A stretch of DNA of 64,000 nucleotides. Origin: Actinomycetota bacterium (GTDB taxonomy: Bacteria; Actinomycetota; Actinomycetes; Actinomycetales; Dermatophilaceae). The notes beneath the pieces were generated by a model. It was not told the origin of the DNA. It searched no databases and saw nothing but the letters and a program-made list of their open reading frames with translations. The translations under genes were made by a program, and so were the position numbers. The DNA is taken from NCBI GenBank assembly GCA_020161815.1, contig JAIUOP010000001.1, positions 310,001 through 374,000 of the forward strand. The letters run 5' to 3'. Shown piece after piece: positions 27,436 through 34,925 of this stretch (its first letter is position 1; each line of letters opens with the position of its first letter).

Positions 27436-29264
27436 TCCTCCTCCCCTCGGGTCACGACGTCGCGGTATGCCGTGGAGCGGCTGAGCAGCTCGGCGTGCGT
27501 CCCGCGGTCGGTCGCCACCGCGCCCTCGAGCAGGTGCACCTCGTCGCAGGCGGCAAGCACGAGCGGGCTGGCGGTGGTGATGACGGTGGTCCGGCCTGCG
27601 CGGGCTGCGGCCAAGCGGGTGATGATGCGGGCCTCGCTGTGCGCGTCGACGGCACTCGTGGGCTCGGTGAGGAGGAGCACGTCGGGGTCGGCGAGGAGGG
27701 CACGGGCGAGCACGAGCCGCTGGCGCTGGCCGCCGCTGAAGGAGCGTCCGCGCTCCTCGACCTCGGTGTCGAGGCCATCGGGGAGCGCCTCGAGCACGTC
27801 CTCGGCGGAGGCGACGTGGAGGGCGGCCAGGAGTTCTTCCTCGGTCGTGGGACCCTCGACGCGCCCTGGCCCGTCGTGGGTCCCACGACTCGGGGACAGC
27901 TCGTGCGCGAGCGGGCCGGAGAAGAGCTCGGGGTGGGCTTCGGCGACCAGCGCGTGGCGGCGGACCTCGGCGATCGGGAGGTCGTCGATCGCGACGCCAC
28001 CCCAGGTGACGCCGTGCCGCCCGGGGGCGGTGCGACCCAACCGGGCGAGGACGTCGGCGGCGTCCTCGGGACGGGCACTGACGAGGGCGGTCAGGCGTCC
28101 GGGTGTGATCCGCACCCCGGACACCGGGTCCCAGAGCTCCCCACTCACCCGTCGAGCGAGCACGAATCGCCGGGGTCCGTCCGCGATCTCGGGCGATTCG
28201 TGCTCGCTCGACGGAGTGGAGGTGGGGGTGGTCGCGGGAGCGGGGGCGGCGGGGTGGTCGGGCGCGACGGCCAGGACGCGTGCGATCCGGCGGGCAGCGA
28301 CCCGCGTCGACGTCAGCTTCTCGACGAACTCGACCGCCGTGCGCAGGGGCACCGTGAGGAAGGCGGTGTAGCCGAAGAAGGCCACCAGCTGACCCGGCGT
28401 GATCTCGCCACGCACAGCCAGGTGGGCGCCCACCCCGACGACCGCGAGCACGAAGACTCCGGGCAGGAACACCTGCGCCGACTCGAGCAGGGCCTGCACC
28501 CCGGCCAGGCGCACACCGGCGGCGCGGACGCGACCGGACTGCACGGCATACCGGCGCAGGAACTCCTCCTCCCCGCCGATGCCGCGCAGGACGCGCAACC
28601 CCGCCACGGTGTCCGCCCCGAGCGTGGCGAGCGCCCCGAACTCCGCCCGCTGCTCCTCCTGGCGGCGGCCGAGGGTGCGCATGACGAGCGTCAAACTGGA
28701 GATGAGGAGCGGGCCGCCGAGAAGCAGGACGAGCCCCAGCGTCGTAGAGCTCGAGAGCAGGATGACCGCGACGACGACGAAGGACACGAGCGCCCCGGAG
28801 AAGCGCGCCGAGACGTCGAAGGTGCTGCCCATCCGGCCGAAGTCGGTCGTGAAGAGGGTCAGCACCTCACCAGCGGGCACCTGCCGGGTGAGCGCCGGGC
28901 CGGCGCGGCGCACGCCGTGATCGGCGACGAGGTTGGCGCGGAAGGCCGCGTGGAGCCAGTTGCGCACGGCGAAGTAGTGCCGGGCTGCCGCGAGCACGCC
29001 GATGAGCGCGCCCAGGCCCGCGATCACGAGTGACCACCGCAGCAGGGCCGCAGGGTCCCCGGCGACGATCCCGCGGTCGATCGCCTGACCGATGGCCGCC
29101 GGCTGCAGGGCGATCGCGACCATCCACGGCACGCCGAGGAGGACCCCGCCGAGGAGGGTCGCCCACTGCCGCCGCGCGAGCCAGAGCATGAGGGCGTCAC
29201 CCCGGGCGGGGGCGGTGTCGAGCTCGGCTGCCGTGGCGTCGTATCGGAAGGATGGGATCGGCAT
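27432..29264 (-). CDS. ABC exporter half-transporter, degenerate-Walker subunit with palindrome insert
   Basis: 610 residues, six-helix membrane domain (~20-320), then ATPase. The Walker A position reads ALVSARPEDAADVL, lacking Gly-Lys-Ser/Thr. The Walker B Asp is Thr (LLLTEPTSAVD) and the switch His is gone (TTASPLV), while the signature FSGGQRQRL (~507) is canonical. This mirrors the neighbour's faults. Residues ~351-372, in the linker before the ATPase, are encoded by a 23-bp inverted repeat (HP5) that keeps the frame. ATG at 29264 is chosen (MPIPSFRYD); TACCGT lies 9 bases upstream. First gene of the two. Confidence 0.9.
   Translation of the reverse strand: MPIPSFRYDATAAELDTAPARGDALMLWLARRQWATLLGGVLLGVPWMVAIALQPAAIGQAIDRGIVAGDPAALLRWSLVIAGLGALIGVLAAARHYFAVRNWLHAAFRANLVADHGVRRAGPALTRQVPAGEVLTLFTTDFGRMGSTFDVSARFSGALVSFVVVAVILLSSSTTLGLVLLLGGPLLISSLTLVMRTLGRRQEEQRAEFGALATLGADTVAGLRVLRGIGGEEEFLRRYAVQSGRVRAAGVRLAGVQALLESAQVFLPGVFVLAVVGVGAHLAVRGEITPGQLVAFFGYTAFLTVPLRTAVEFVEKLTSTRVAARRIARVLAVAPDHPAAPAPATTPTSTPSSEHESPEIADGPRRFVLARRVSGELWDPVSGVRITPGRLTALVSARPEDAADVLARLGRTAPGRHGVTWGGVAIDDLPIAEVRRHALVAEAHPELFSGPLAHELSPSRGTHDGPGRVEGPTTEEELLAALHVASAEDVLEALPDGLDTEVEERGRSFSGGQRQRLVLARALLADPDVLLLTEPTSAVDAHSEARIITRLAAARAGRTTVITTASPLVLAACDEVHLLEGAVATDRGTHAELLSRSTAYRDVVTRGEEE
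28149..28214. repeat. Inverted repeat HP5 (GTCGA family) inside a coding sequence
   Basis: Perfect 23-bp arms (28149-28171, 28192-28214) starting CCGTCGAGCGAGCACGAATC, loop 20 bases. After a short bulge CCACTC/GAGTGG pair again outside. Length keeps the ABC gene in frame. The first ten bases GTCGAGCGAG are shared with HP11 at 51.8 kb. Confidence 0.95.
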
Positions 29265-29273
29265 GACCCCCCG

Positions 29274-29279
29274 ACGGTA
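29274..29279 (-). promoter_or_regulatory. Possible -10 box of the ABC exporter operon
   Basis: TACCGT on the minus strand, 9 bases before the ATG at 29264. Confidence 0.4.
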
Positions 29280-29343
29280 GGCGCATCGCCCGGGTGTGAG
29301 CACCTCGATTTCGGCCCCTCGCTCCCCGCCCAAGGCGCTCACG

Positions 29344-29349
29344 TAGCCT
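29344..29349 (+). promoter_or_regulatory. -10 box of the SURF1 gene
   Basis: TAGCCT ends 6 bases before the GTG at 29356, indicating a leaderless transcript. Confidence 0.55.
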
Positions 29350-29355
29350 GATCTG

Positions 29356-30177
29356 GTGCTCCGGACTGCCCTCAAGCCCAAGTGGCTCGGACTGCTCGGG
29401 GTCGTCGTGCTCGTCGTCATCGCCTTCGTCCAGCTCGGCCGCTGGCAGCTCGGCGTCGCCCACGACAAGGCCCTCGCCGAGCAGCTGGCGCAGGCCAAGG
29501 CCCGCCCGGTCGTCGAGCTCGCGACCGTCCTGCGACCGCACGTGCCCTTCCCCGGCGAGCTCTCCGGCGTCCCCGTGCGGGTCACCGGCCGGTATGCCGT
29601 CGACCGCCAGGTCCTCGTGCCCGACCGCCGGCTGGACGACCGCACGGGCTGGTGGGTGGTGACCGCCTTCGAGACCGACGACGGCGCCGTGCTCCCGGTG
29701 CTGCGTGGGTTCACCACCGATCCGACCGGGTTGCCGGCCGCGCCGAGCGAGCCGTTGGTCCTCGTCGGCGGACTCGCGCCGGGGGAGTCGCCGGCCCATG
29801 ACGCGCGGCCGCTCCCCGAGGGCCAGCTCGGCTCGGTCGACCTGGGGGTGCTCGTCAACCGGTGGCCCGGTGAGTTCTACAACGCCTTCCTCTTCCTCGC
29901 CACCGAGTCCACCGAGTCCGCGACGGTCCTCCCGCCCGGTGCCGCGCTCGCCCGGGTGCCGACCCCCAGCGGCGAGGTCGCGCTCAACTGGCGCAATGCC
30001 TCGTATGCCGCCCAGTGGTGGGTGTTCGCCCTGTTCGCCGTCTGGCTGTGGTGGCGGATGGTCCGCGACGACCACCGCGCCCGGACCACCGACGACGGCG
30101 AGGGCGTGGGCGTGGGCGTTGGCGACGAGGGCGACGGCGACGTGCGCGCGGACCCAGCGGCACGGCATACGGACTGA
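29356..30177 (+). CDS. SURF1 family cytochrome oxidase assembly protein
   Basis: 273 residues in the SURF1 layout: an N-terminal membrane helix (LGLLGVVVLVVIAFVQLGRWQLG, seen in pieces as LGVVVLVVIAFV then GRWQLG), a large extracytoplasmic domain with VRVTGRY and LPVLRGF, and a C-terminal helix (YAAQWWVFALFAVWLWW region). Members help insert heme a into cytochrome c oxidase. The hydrophilic tail contains a GVGVGVGDEGDGD run of low complexity. Followed by DUF3817 and guaA on the same strand. Confidence 0.9.
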   Translation: MLRTALKPKWLGLLGVVVLVVIAFVQLGRWQLGVAHDKALAEQLAQAKARPVVELATVLRPHVPFPGELSGVPVRVTGRYAVDRQVLVPDRRLDDRTGWWVVTAFETDDGAVLPVLRGFTTDPTGLPAAPSEPLVLVGGLAPGESPAHDARPLPEGQLGSVDLGVLVNRWPGEFYNAFLFLATESTESATVLPPGAALARVPTPSGEVALNWRNASYAAQWWVFALFAVWLWWRMVRDDHRARTTDDGEGVGVGVGDEGDGDVRADPAARHTD

Positions 30178-30182
30178 AAAGG

Positions 30183-30188
30183 GACAAT
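30183..30188 (+). promoter_or_regulatory. -10 box of the DUF3817 gene
   Basis: GACAAT ends 6 bases before the GTG at 30195. GGGGAG also abuts the start codon but is too close to act as a ribosome site. Confidence 0.45.
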
Positions 30189-30194
30189 GGGGAG

Positions 30195-30575
30195 GTGACT
30201 GCCGCGCCATCGCCCCGCCAACCCGCCATCACCGACGTCCCCGGCGCGCGCTCGCGCCTGACGTTCTTCAAGGTGATGGCCTTCGTCGTCGGCATCGGGC
30301 TGCTCGTGCTCGTCGTCGAGATGGTCCTGTCCTACGGCGTCGGGCTCAAGGGCGACGACAACCCGCTGCACTGGTGGCCGCAGCCGCACGGCTTCATCTA
30401 CATGGTCTACCTCGTGGCGACCGCGCTGCTGGGCTTCAAGGTCGGGTGGAGCCTGCCGAAGATGGTGGGGGTGATGCTCGCCGGGTGCGTGCCGTTCCTG
30501 TCGTTCTGGGTCGAGCGCAAGGTCGCGCGTGAGGTCGAGGTGCGGCTTGATGCTGCTGCGGCGCCGGTAGCGTGA
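30195..30575 (+). CDS. DUF3817 small integral membrane protein
   Basis: 126 residues with three membrane helices and the DUF3817 marker [19 protein letters not shown] (near ~60-78). Function unknown; found widely in Actinobacteria next to guaA or SURF1. Starts at GTG 30195. Ends 4 bases before guaA, so the two are probably one operon. Confidence 0.85.
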   Translation: MTAAPSPRQPAITDVPGARSRLTFFKVMAFVVGIGLLVLVVEMVLSYGVGLKGDDNPLHWWPQPHGFIYMVYLVATALLGFKVGWSLPKMVGVMLAGCVPFLSFWVERKVAREVEVRLDAAAAPVA

Positions 30576-30579
30576 CGCC

Positions 30580-32175
30580 GTGACCTCGACCCACCTCCAG
30601 GACGCCCCCGTCCTCGTCGTCGACTTCGGCGCCCAGTACGCCCAGCTCATCGCCCGCCGCGTCCGCGAGGCCAACTGCTTCAGCGAGGTCGTGCCGAGCA
30701 CGATGCCTGCGGCGGAGATGCTCGCCAAGAGCCCGGCCGCGATCATCCTCTCCGGCGGGCCGTCGTCGGTCTACGAGGAGGGCGCGCCGCGGCTGGACCC
30801 GGCGCTGCTCGAGGCCGGGGTGCCGGTGTTCGGGATGTGCTACGGCTTCCAGTCGATGGCGCAGGCCCTGGGCGGGACGGTGGAGAAGACCGGGCTCTCG
30901 GAGTTCGGCTCGACCCACGCGAACATCACCGACACGACCTCGACGCTCTTCAACGGCCAGCCCGGTGAGCAGTCGGTGTGGATGAGCCACGGCGACTCGG
31001 TCTCGGTCGCCCCGGAGGGGCTGCGCGTGACGGCGACGACGTCCGGGGCGCCGGTCGCGGCCTTCGAGGACGACGAGCGCAAGTTGTACGGCGTGCAGTG
31101 GCATCCCGAGGTGCTGCACTCGACCTTCGGCCAGCAGGTGCTCGAGAACTTCCTGCTCCGCGGCGCCGGGCTCGCGGGGGACTGGACCGCCGCCAACGTC
31201 GTCGACGAGCTGGTCGCCCAGGCGCGCGAGACGATCGGCGAGGCCCGCGTGATCTGTGGGCTCTCCGGCGGTGTCGACTCCTCGGTCGCAGCAGCGTTGG
31301 TGCAAAAAGCTGTTGGCGACCAGCTGACGTGCGTGTTCGTCGACCATGGGCTGCTGCGTTCGGGCGAGGCCGAGCAGGTGGAGCAGGACTTCGTCGAGGC
31401 GACCGGCGTGGACCTCGTGGTCGTCGACGCGCGTGAGCGCTTCCTCGGGGCGCTCGCCGGGGTGAGTGACCCCGAGGAGAAGCGCAAGATCATCGGGCGC
31501 GAGTTCATCCGCGTGTTCGAGCAGGCGGCCCGCGACATCGTCGAGGCGCACAGTGGTCAGGGCGCTGGGCCCGATGACCACCCGGTCGAGTTCCTCGTCC
31601 AGGGCACGCTCTATCCCGACGTGGTGGAGTCCGGCGGCGGCACGGGCACCGCGAACATCAAGTCCCACCACAACGTCGGCGGCCTGCCCGACGACCTGCA
31701 GTTCAAGCTCGTCGAGCCGCTGCGCCTGCTCTTCAAGGACGAGGTGCGCCAGGTCGGGCTCGAGCTCGGGGTCCCCGAGGCGATCGTCTGGCGCCAGCCC
31801 TTCCCCGGGCCGGGCCTGGGCATCCGCATCGTCGGCGAGGTCACGGCCGAGCGGCTCGACATCCTCCGCGCCGCCGACGCGATCGCCCGCGAGGAGCTCA
31901 CCGGCGCCGGCCTCGACCGCGACATCTGGCAGTGCCCGGTCGTGCTCCTGGCCGACGTCCGCTCGGTCGGCGTCCAGGGTGACGGCCGCACCTATGGCCA
32001 CCCGATCGTGCTGCGCCCGGTCTCCTCCGAGGACGCGATGACCGCCGACTGGGCCCGCGTCCCCTTCGAGGTGCTCGCCAAGATCTCGACCCGCATCACC
32101 AACGAGGTGCGCGAGGTCAACCGGGTCGTGCTCGACGTCACGAGCAAGCCGCCGGGCACGATCGAGTGGGAGTGA
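30580..32175 (+). CDS. guaA: GMP synthase (glutamine-hydrolysing)
   Basis: 531 residues. Converts XMP to GMP with ATP and glutamine. The N-terminal class I amidotransferase has [10 protein letters not shown] with the Cys nucleophile and the WHPEV His-Glu pair. The ATP pyrophosphatase domain starts [17 protein letters not shown], and the C-terminal dimerisation domain ends [17 protein letters not shown]. All usual residues are present. GTG start directly behind DUF3817. Product chain: IMP to XMP (guaB, 15 kb), XMP to GMP here. Confidence 0.98.
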   Translation: MTSTHLQDAPVLVVDFGAQYAQLIARRVREANCFSEVVPSTMPAAEMLAKSPAAIILSGGPSSVYEEGAPRLDPALLEAGVPVFGMCYGFQSMAQALGGTVEKTGLSEFGSTHANITDTTSTLFNGQPGEQSVWMSHGDSVSVAPEGLRVTATTSGAPVAAFEDDERKLYGVQWHPEVLHSTFGQQVLENFLLRGAGLAGDWTAANVVDELVAQARETIGEARVICGLSGGVDSSVAAALVQKAVGDQLTCVFVDHGLLRSGEAEQVEQDFVEATGVDLVVVDARERFLGALAGVSDPEEKRKIIGREFIRVFEQAARDIVEAHSGQGAGPDDHPVEFLVQGTLYPDVVESGGGTGTANIKSHHNVGGLPDDLQFKLVEPLRLLFKDEVRQVGLELGVPEAIVWRQPFPGPGLGIRIVGEVTAERLDILRAADAIAREELTGAGLDRDIWQCPVVLLADVRSVGVQGDGRTYGHPIVLRPVSSEDAMTADWARVPFEVLAKISTRITNEVREVNRVVLDVTSKPPGTIEWE

Positions 32176-32234
32176 GCGGACGGCGAGCACACGGCATACG
32201 ACCCTGATCGGCCCCTGAAAGGTCGGCTGGCACC

Positions 32235-32263
32235 TTGACCGCCTCCCGTGCGTTGGGGAGGGT
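32235..32263 (+). promoter_or_regulatory. Possible promoter of the membrane protein gene at 32282
   Basis: TTGACC (32235-32240), 17-base spacer, GAGGGT (32258-32263). A CCTCCC/GGGGAGG stem-loop lies in the spacer. Weak -10. Confidence 0.4.
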
Positions 32264-32281
32264 GATCGGCAAGGAGGAAAC

Positions 32282-33037
32282 GTGCACGCTCTGCTCACCA
32301 CTGTGCTCGCCCTGACCGGGGTGGGGCTCACCGTCTGGGGCTTCGGTCGCGCGCTGCGCCACCGCTTCCGGGTGGGTCGCCCGTGGTCGCCTCGGGCACG
32401 TCGCTCCGGCCTTGCCCTGTATGCCGTGGGCGGGCTCCTCCTGCTGCTCCCCGATGTCCTCGCCGGGGCTGTGGTGAGTGCCGGCGCTGCGGGAAGCGAG
32501 GCCGGCGCCGTGCTGGCCACGCTGGCGTGGCTGGTCTGGCGGGCGGCCGTCGTGCTCGGCTGGGGTCTGGGGGCGGTGGCGCTGGGGCTGACGAGTGCTC
32601 GCGTGGTGCGGCCGGCGCATGCGGGCGTCGTGCGGATGGTGGCTGCGGTGCCTCGGCGTGTTGACTTCGAGCACGCTCGCCTGCGTCGGCGGGCCGGTTA
32701 TGGAGACTTCCCGCGCGAGTGGGCCGCGCTCATCGAGCATGACCGCGCGCTGGCGCACCGGCTCCTGGGCCAGTCGAACCACTTCGACGATGGGGCCCAC
32801 CCGCAGGTGGCGGCGACGCTGGGGGACTGGTCGGACCCGATGACGCGCCGGGCCATGGAGGCCCTGGTCGAGTGCGACCGGGTGCGCACGCCCGAGCCGC
32901 CGCTGGGGACGCGGGACGTGCTCGGCTCGGAGTATGGCCGCGCCGTCGCCGCCTTCGAGTCCGCCGTGGTCGCCGCCGAGGAGAATGCCCGTGCGCACGC
33001 CCGCGCGCACGCCCGCGCGCACTCACTCTCCGCCTGA
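32282..33037 (+). CDS. Hypothetical membrane protein with cytoplasmic tail
   Basis: I do not recognise the family. 251 residues: hydrophobic segments at ~1-20, ~45-65 and ~75-105, then a soluble part with DFEHARLRRRAGYGDFPREW and GQSNHFDDGAHP. The end is a run of ARAH units encoded by a repeated 12-base GCCCGCGCGCAC. One of the few genes here with a strong ribosome site (AAGGAGGAAAC before GTG 32282). No operon partner: guaA ends 106 bases upstream and a palindrome follows. Confidence 0.65.
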   Translation: MHALLTTVLALTGVGLTVWGFGRALRHRFRVGRPWSPRARRSGLALYAVGGLLLLLPDVLAGAVVSAGAAGSEAGAVLATLAWLVWRAAVVLGWGLGAVALGLTSARVVRPAHAGVVRMVAAVPRRVDFEHARLRRRAGYGDFPREWAALIEHDRALAHRLLGQSNHFDDGAHPQVAATLGDWSDPMTRRAMEALVECDRVRTPEPPLGTRDVLGSEYGRAVAAFESAVVAAEENARAHARAHARAHSLSA

Positions 33038-33068
33038 CGCTCCCCGACCTGAACACACCCTCCGCCTG

Positions 33069-33128
33069 TCGAGTGGGCACTTGTTGTCGCCTGGACCGGC
33101 CCTCAGGCAACAACAAGTGCCCACTCGA
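33069..33128. repeat. Inverted repeat HP6 (GTCGA family)
   Basis: Perfect 19-bp arms (33069-33087, 33110-33128) TCGAGTGGGCACTTGTTGT; after one mismatch GCCTG/CAGGC pairs inside. Nearly identical arms form HP7 at 34.3 kb, on the other side of the DUF559-type gene. Confidence 0.95.
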
Positions 33129-33217
33129 TGAGTGCTTGTGCCGGCACTCGCGGTCCGGTGACGAGAGCCTGTGGATGACGAGGGCGCGCATCAGCCGACG
33201 TGGGCTTGTCTTGGGCC

Positions 33218-34219
33218 ATGCACCCCGCGCCGTTGCCCCCGCAGGTTCCTGACGGTCCGTTCCTCTTCCGGCGGGCCCGTGAGTTGGGCGTGTCGCCTGA
33301 GCGGCTTCGTCGTTCCGACCTCCGCCGGATCACGCGCGGCGTGGCCACGAACGGTCCGGTCCCGTCCACGCTTCCGGAGCGGGCTCGGGCGTTCGCACTG
33401 ACGCTGCCGGCGCGCTCGGCCTTCTCGCACACCACTTCCCTCGGTCTCGCTGGGTACTCGCTCCCGGCCGCCCGTGGTCCGGACGATCCGCTGCACGTGA
33501 TGTACGACACCGATGCAGGGCGGTCGCGTCGTCGCTTCATCGTGGGCCATCGCGGTCTCGAGTCCAGAGAGGCGATCGAGCTCAACGGTCTCCAGATCGT
33601 CGATCCAGCGGACTCCTGGTGTGATCTGGGGGAGTTGGCCGCACTACATCGGTGGACCGTGAGTGATCTGGTCGTCACCGGCGACGAGATCGTGGCGCGC
33701 TACGCCCGCGACCAGTTGGCGCTGCGGAGACAGGAGTGTCGCTGGCTCCCGGGTCCTGAGCGATCACGTCGTGAGGACGAGATCGCCGCCCGAGCGGCGA
33801 GCGAGTGCCGTGCACTGCTTCGGGCTCGACTCGATGCGCGCGTGCGGCCCCGGGGCAAGCGTCTGTTGGTCGCGGCGAATCCCCTACTTCGCCACCGGTC
33901 GAAATCGCCCATGGAATCACGGGCCCGAATCACCTTCGTGACCGAGGGACTGCCCGAGCCGGAACTCAACCTCGTGATTCACGCGCAGGACGGCTCGGGA
34001 TTCCTCGGCGAGTGCGACTTCGTCTGGAGGTCCAAGCGCGTCGTTGGCGAATACCAGGGCGAGCACCACGCGGACCGCCGGCAGGCGAGTCACGACGAAG
34101 CCAAGCGCTCGCTCTTGGAGACCGACGGTTGGACGGTCATTCCCATCTGGGCCGAAGACGTCTTCCATCCGACTCGTCGGCAGGCGCTGCTGTCGCGGCT
34201 GCTCCACCTGCTCAGCTGA
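33218..34219 (+). CDS. AbiEi-like / DUF559 endonuclease-fold protein
   Basis: 333 residues. The N-terminal part (GPFLFRRARELGVSPERLRR, then ITRGVATNGP) resembles the winged-helix start of actinobacterial AbiEi/'type IV antitoxin' proteins. The C-terminal ~100 residues have the DUF559 (Vsr-like) nuclease pattern: a conserved Glu in PMESRARI, GECDFVWRSKRVVGEYQGEHH with Asp and Glu-x-Gln, and DGWTVIPIWAEDVF. Whether it cuts DNA is unproven. Such genes occur in many diverged copies per genome. Its GC content appears lower than its neighbours'. It is bracketed by HP6 and HP7 and has no partner gene. ATG 33218 preferred over GTG 33200; neither has a ribosome site. Confidence 0.72.
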   Translation: MHPAPLPPQVPDGPFLFRRARELGVSPERLRRSDLRRITRGVATNGPVPSTLPERARAFALTLPARSAFSHTTSLGLAGYSLPAARGPDDPLHVMYDTDAGRSRRRFIVGHRGLESREAIELNGLQIVDPADSWCDLGELAALHRWTVSDLVVTGDEIVARYARDQLALRRQECRWLPGPERSRREDEIAARAASECRALLRARLDARVRPRGKRLLVAANPLLRHRSKSPMESRARITFVTEGLPEPELNLVIHAQDGSGFLGECDFVWRSKRVVGEYQGEHHADRRQASHDEAKRSLLETDGWTVIPIWAEDVFHPTRRQALLSRLLHLLS

Positions 34220-34264
34220 CGGCGGCGAACGAATGACTTGGGAGCCAGGCCTGGACGCACCCTG

Positions 34265-34324
34265 TCGAGTGGGCACCTGTTGTCGGCTCGGCCGGGTCGG
34301 AGGCGACAACAGGTGCCCACTCGA
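34265..34324. repeat. Inverted repeat HP7 (GTCGA family)
   Basis: Perfect 21-bp arms (34265-34285, 34304-34324) beginning TCGAGTGGGCACCTGTTGTC. Differs from HP6 at one base in the arm (T to C, with the matching change in the other arm), so pairing is kept. The loop sequence is unrelated. Confidence 0.95.
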
Positions 34325-34397
34325 ATGGCTGGCTGCGCTGGTGGCTGCGCTTGCTGGCTTGGGAAGGCACCACTGCGGGAGCAGGGATTGATGGGGG

Positions 34398-34820
34398 TCA
34401 GGAGGCGAGGAGGGCGAGCAGGACGAGGACGAGCACCGCGAGCAGGACCACACCCAGGCAGCCGAGCATGAGCCCGGCCCCCTTGCGCTTCTGCTTGACC
34501 AGGCCGATCGAGCCGTCCATGAACTGGTGCAGCGGCGCGGCATAGAACACCTCCACCACCTGGCCCGGCGCCACGTCGACGTCCAGCGCCGCCCGCCCGT
34601 AGGTGCGCATCCACTGCGCCTCCAGGGCGACGTGGTTGCGCCCCGGCCACACGACGAGGTCCTGGACCCCGTAGCGCGTCGGCACCGGGTGCCCGTTGAT
34701 CCGGCAGGAGGGCACGACCATGTTCGAGGTGAGCTCGCTGCCCTGGATGGTCAGGCGCACGATCCCGGTCGCGGCGGGCGCCGGAGGCGGCTCGGGATAC
34801 AGGCTCGGAGGCTGGCTCAT
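34398..34820 (-). CDS. Hypothetical tail-anchored protein
   Basis: 140 residues, family not recognised. A Pro-rich start (PPSLYPEPPPAPAAT) precedes a beta-rich domain (GIVRLTIQGSEL, MVVPSCRINGHPVP, VWPGRNHVALEAQWMRTYG), then a single C-terminal membrane helix (LGCLGVVLLAVLVLVLLALLA). The fold suggests a small cytoplasmic or surface domain held at the membrane. TAGCGT lies 7 bases before the ATG at 34820. Convergent with the DUF559-type gene and divergent from the asparagine synthetase fusion. Confidence 0.65.
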   Translation of the reverse strand: MSQPPSLYPEPPPAPAATGIVRLTIQGSELTSNMVVPSCRINGHPVPTRYGVQDLVVWPGRNHVALEAQWMRTYGRAALDVDVAPGQVVEVFYAAPLHQFMDGSIGLVKQKRKGAGLMLGCLGVVLLAVLVLVLLALLAS

Positions 34821-34827
34821 GTCGCCG

Positions 34828-34833
34828 ACGCTA
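34828..34833 (-). promoter_or_regulatory. -10 box of the tail-anchored protein gene
   Basis: TAGCGT on the minus strand, 7 bases before the ATG at 34820. Confidence 0.45.
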
Positions 34834-34925
34834 GCGCGCTGAATCGGCACGCGGCCCCAACCGTGGCAGGCTTGGACGTGGCGGTCGCCCCCGGGCCGCC
34901 CTGACCCAGCGAGGACGACTCACGC

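Noticed and set aside
33200..33217. GTG at 33200 as start of the DUF559-type gene
   Set aside because: It adds only GLSWA with no ribosome site and no -10 box at the right distance. The ATG at 33218 fits the family start better, although neither is proven.
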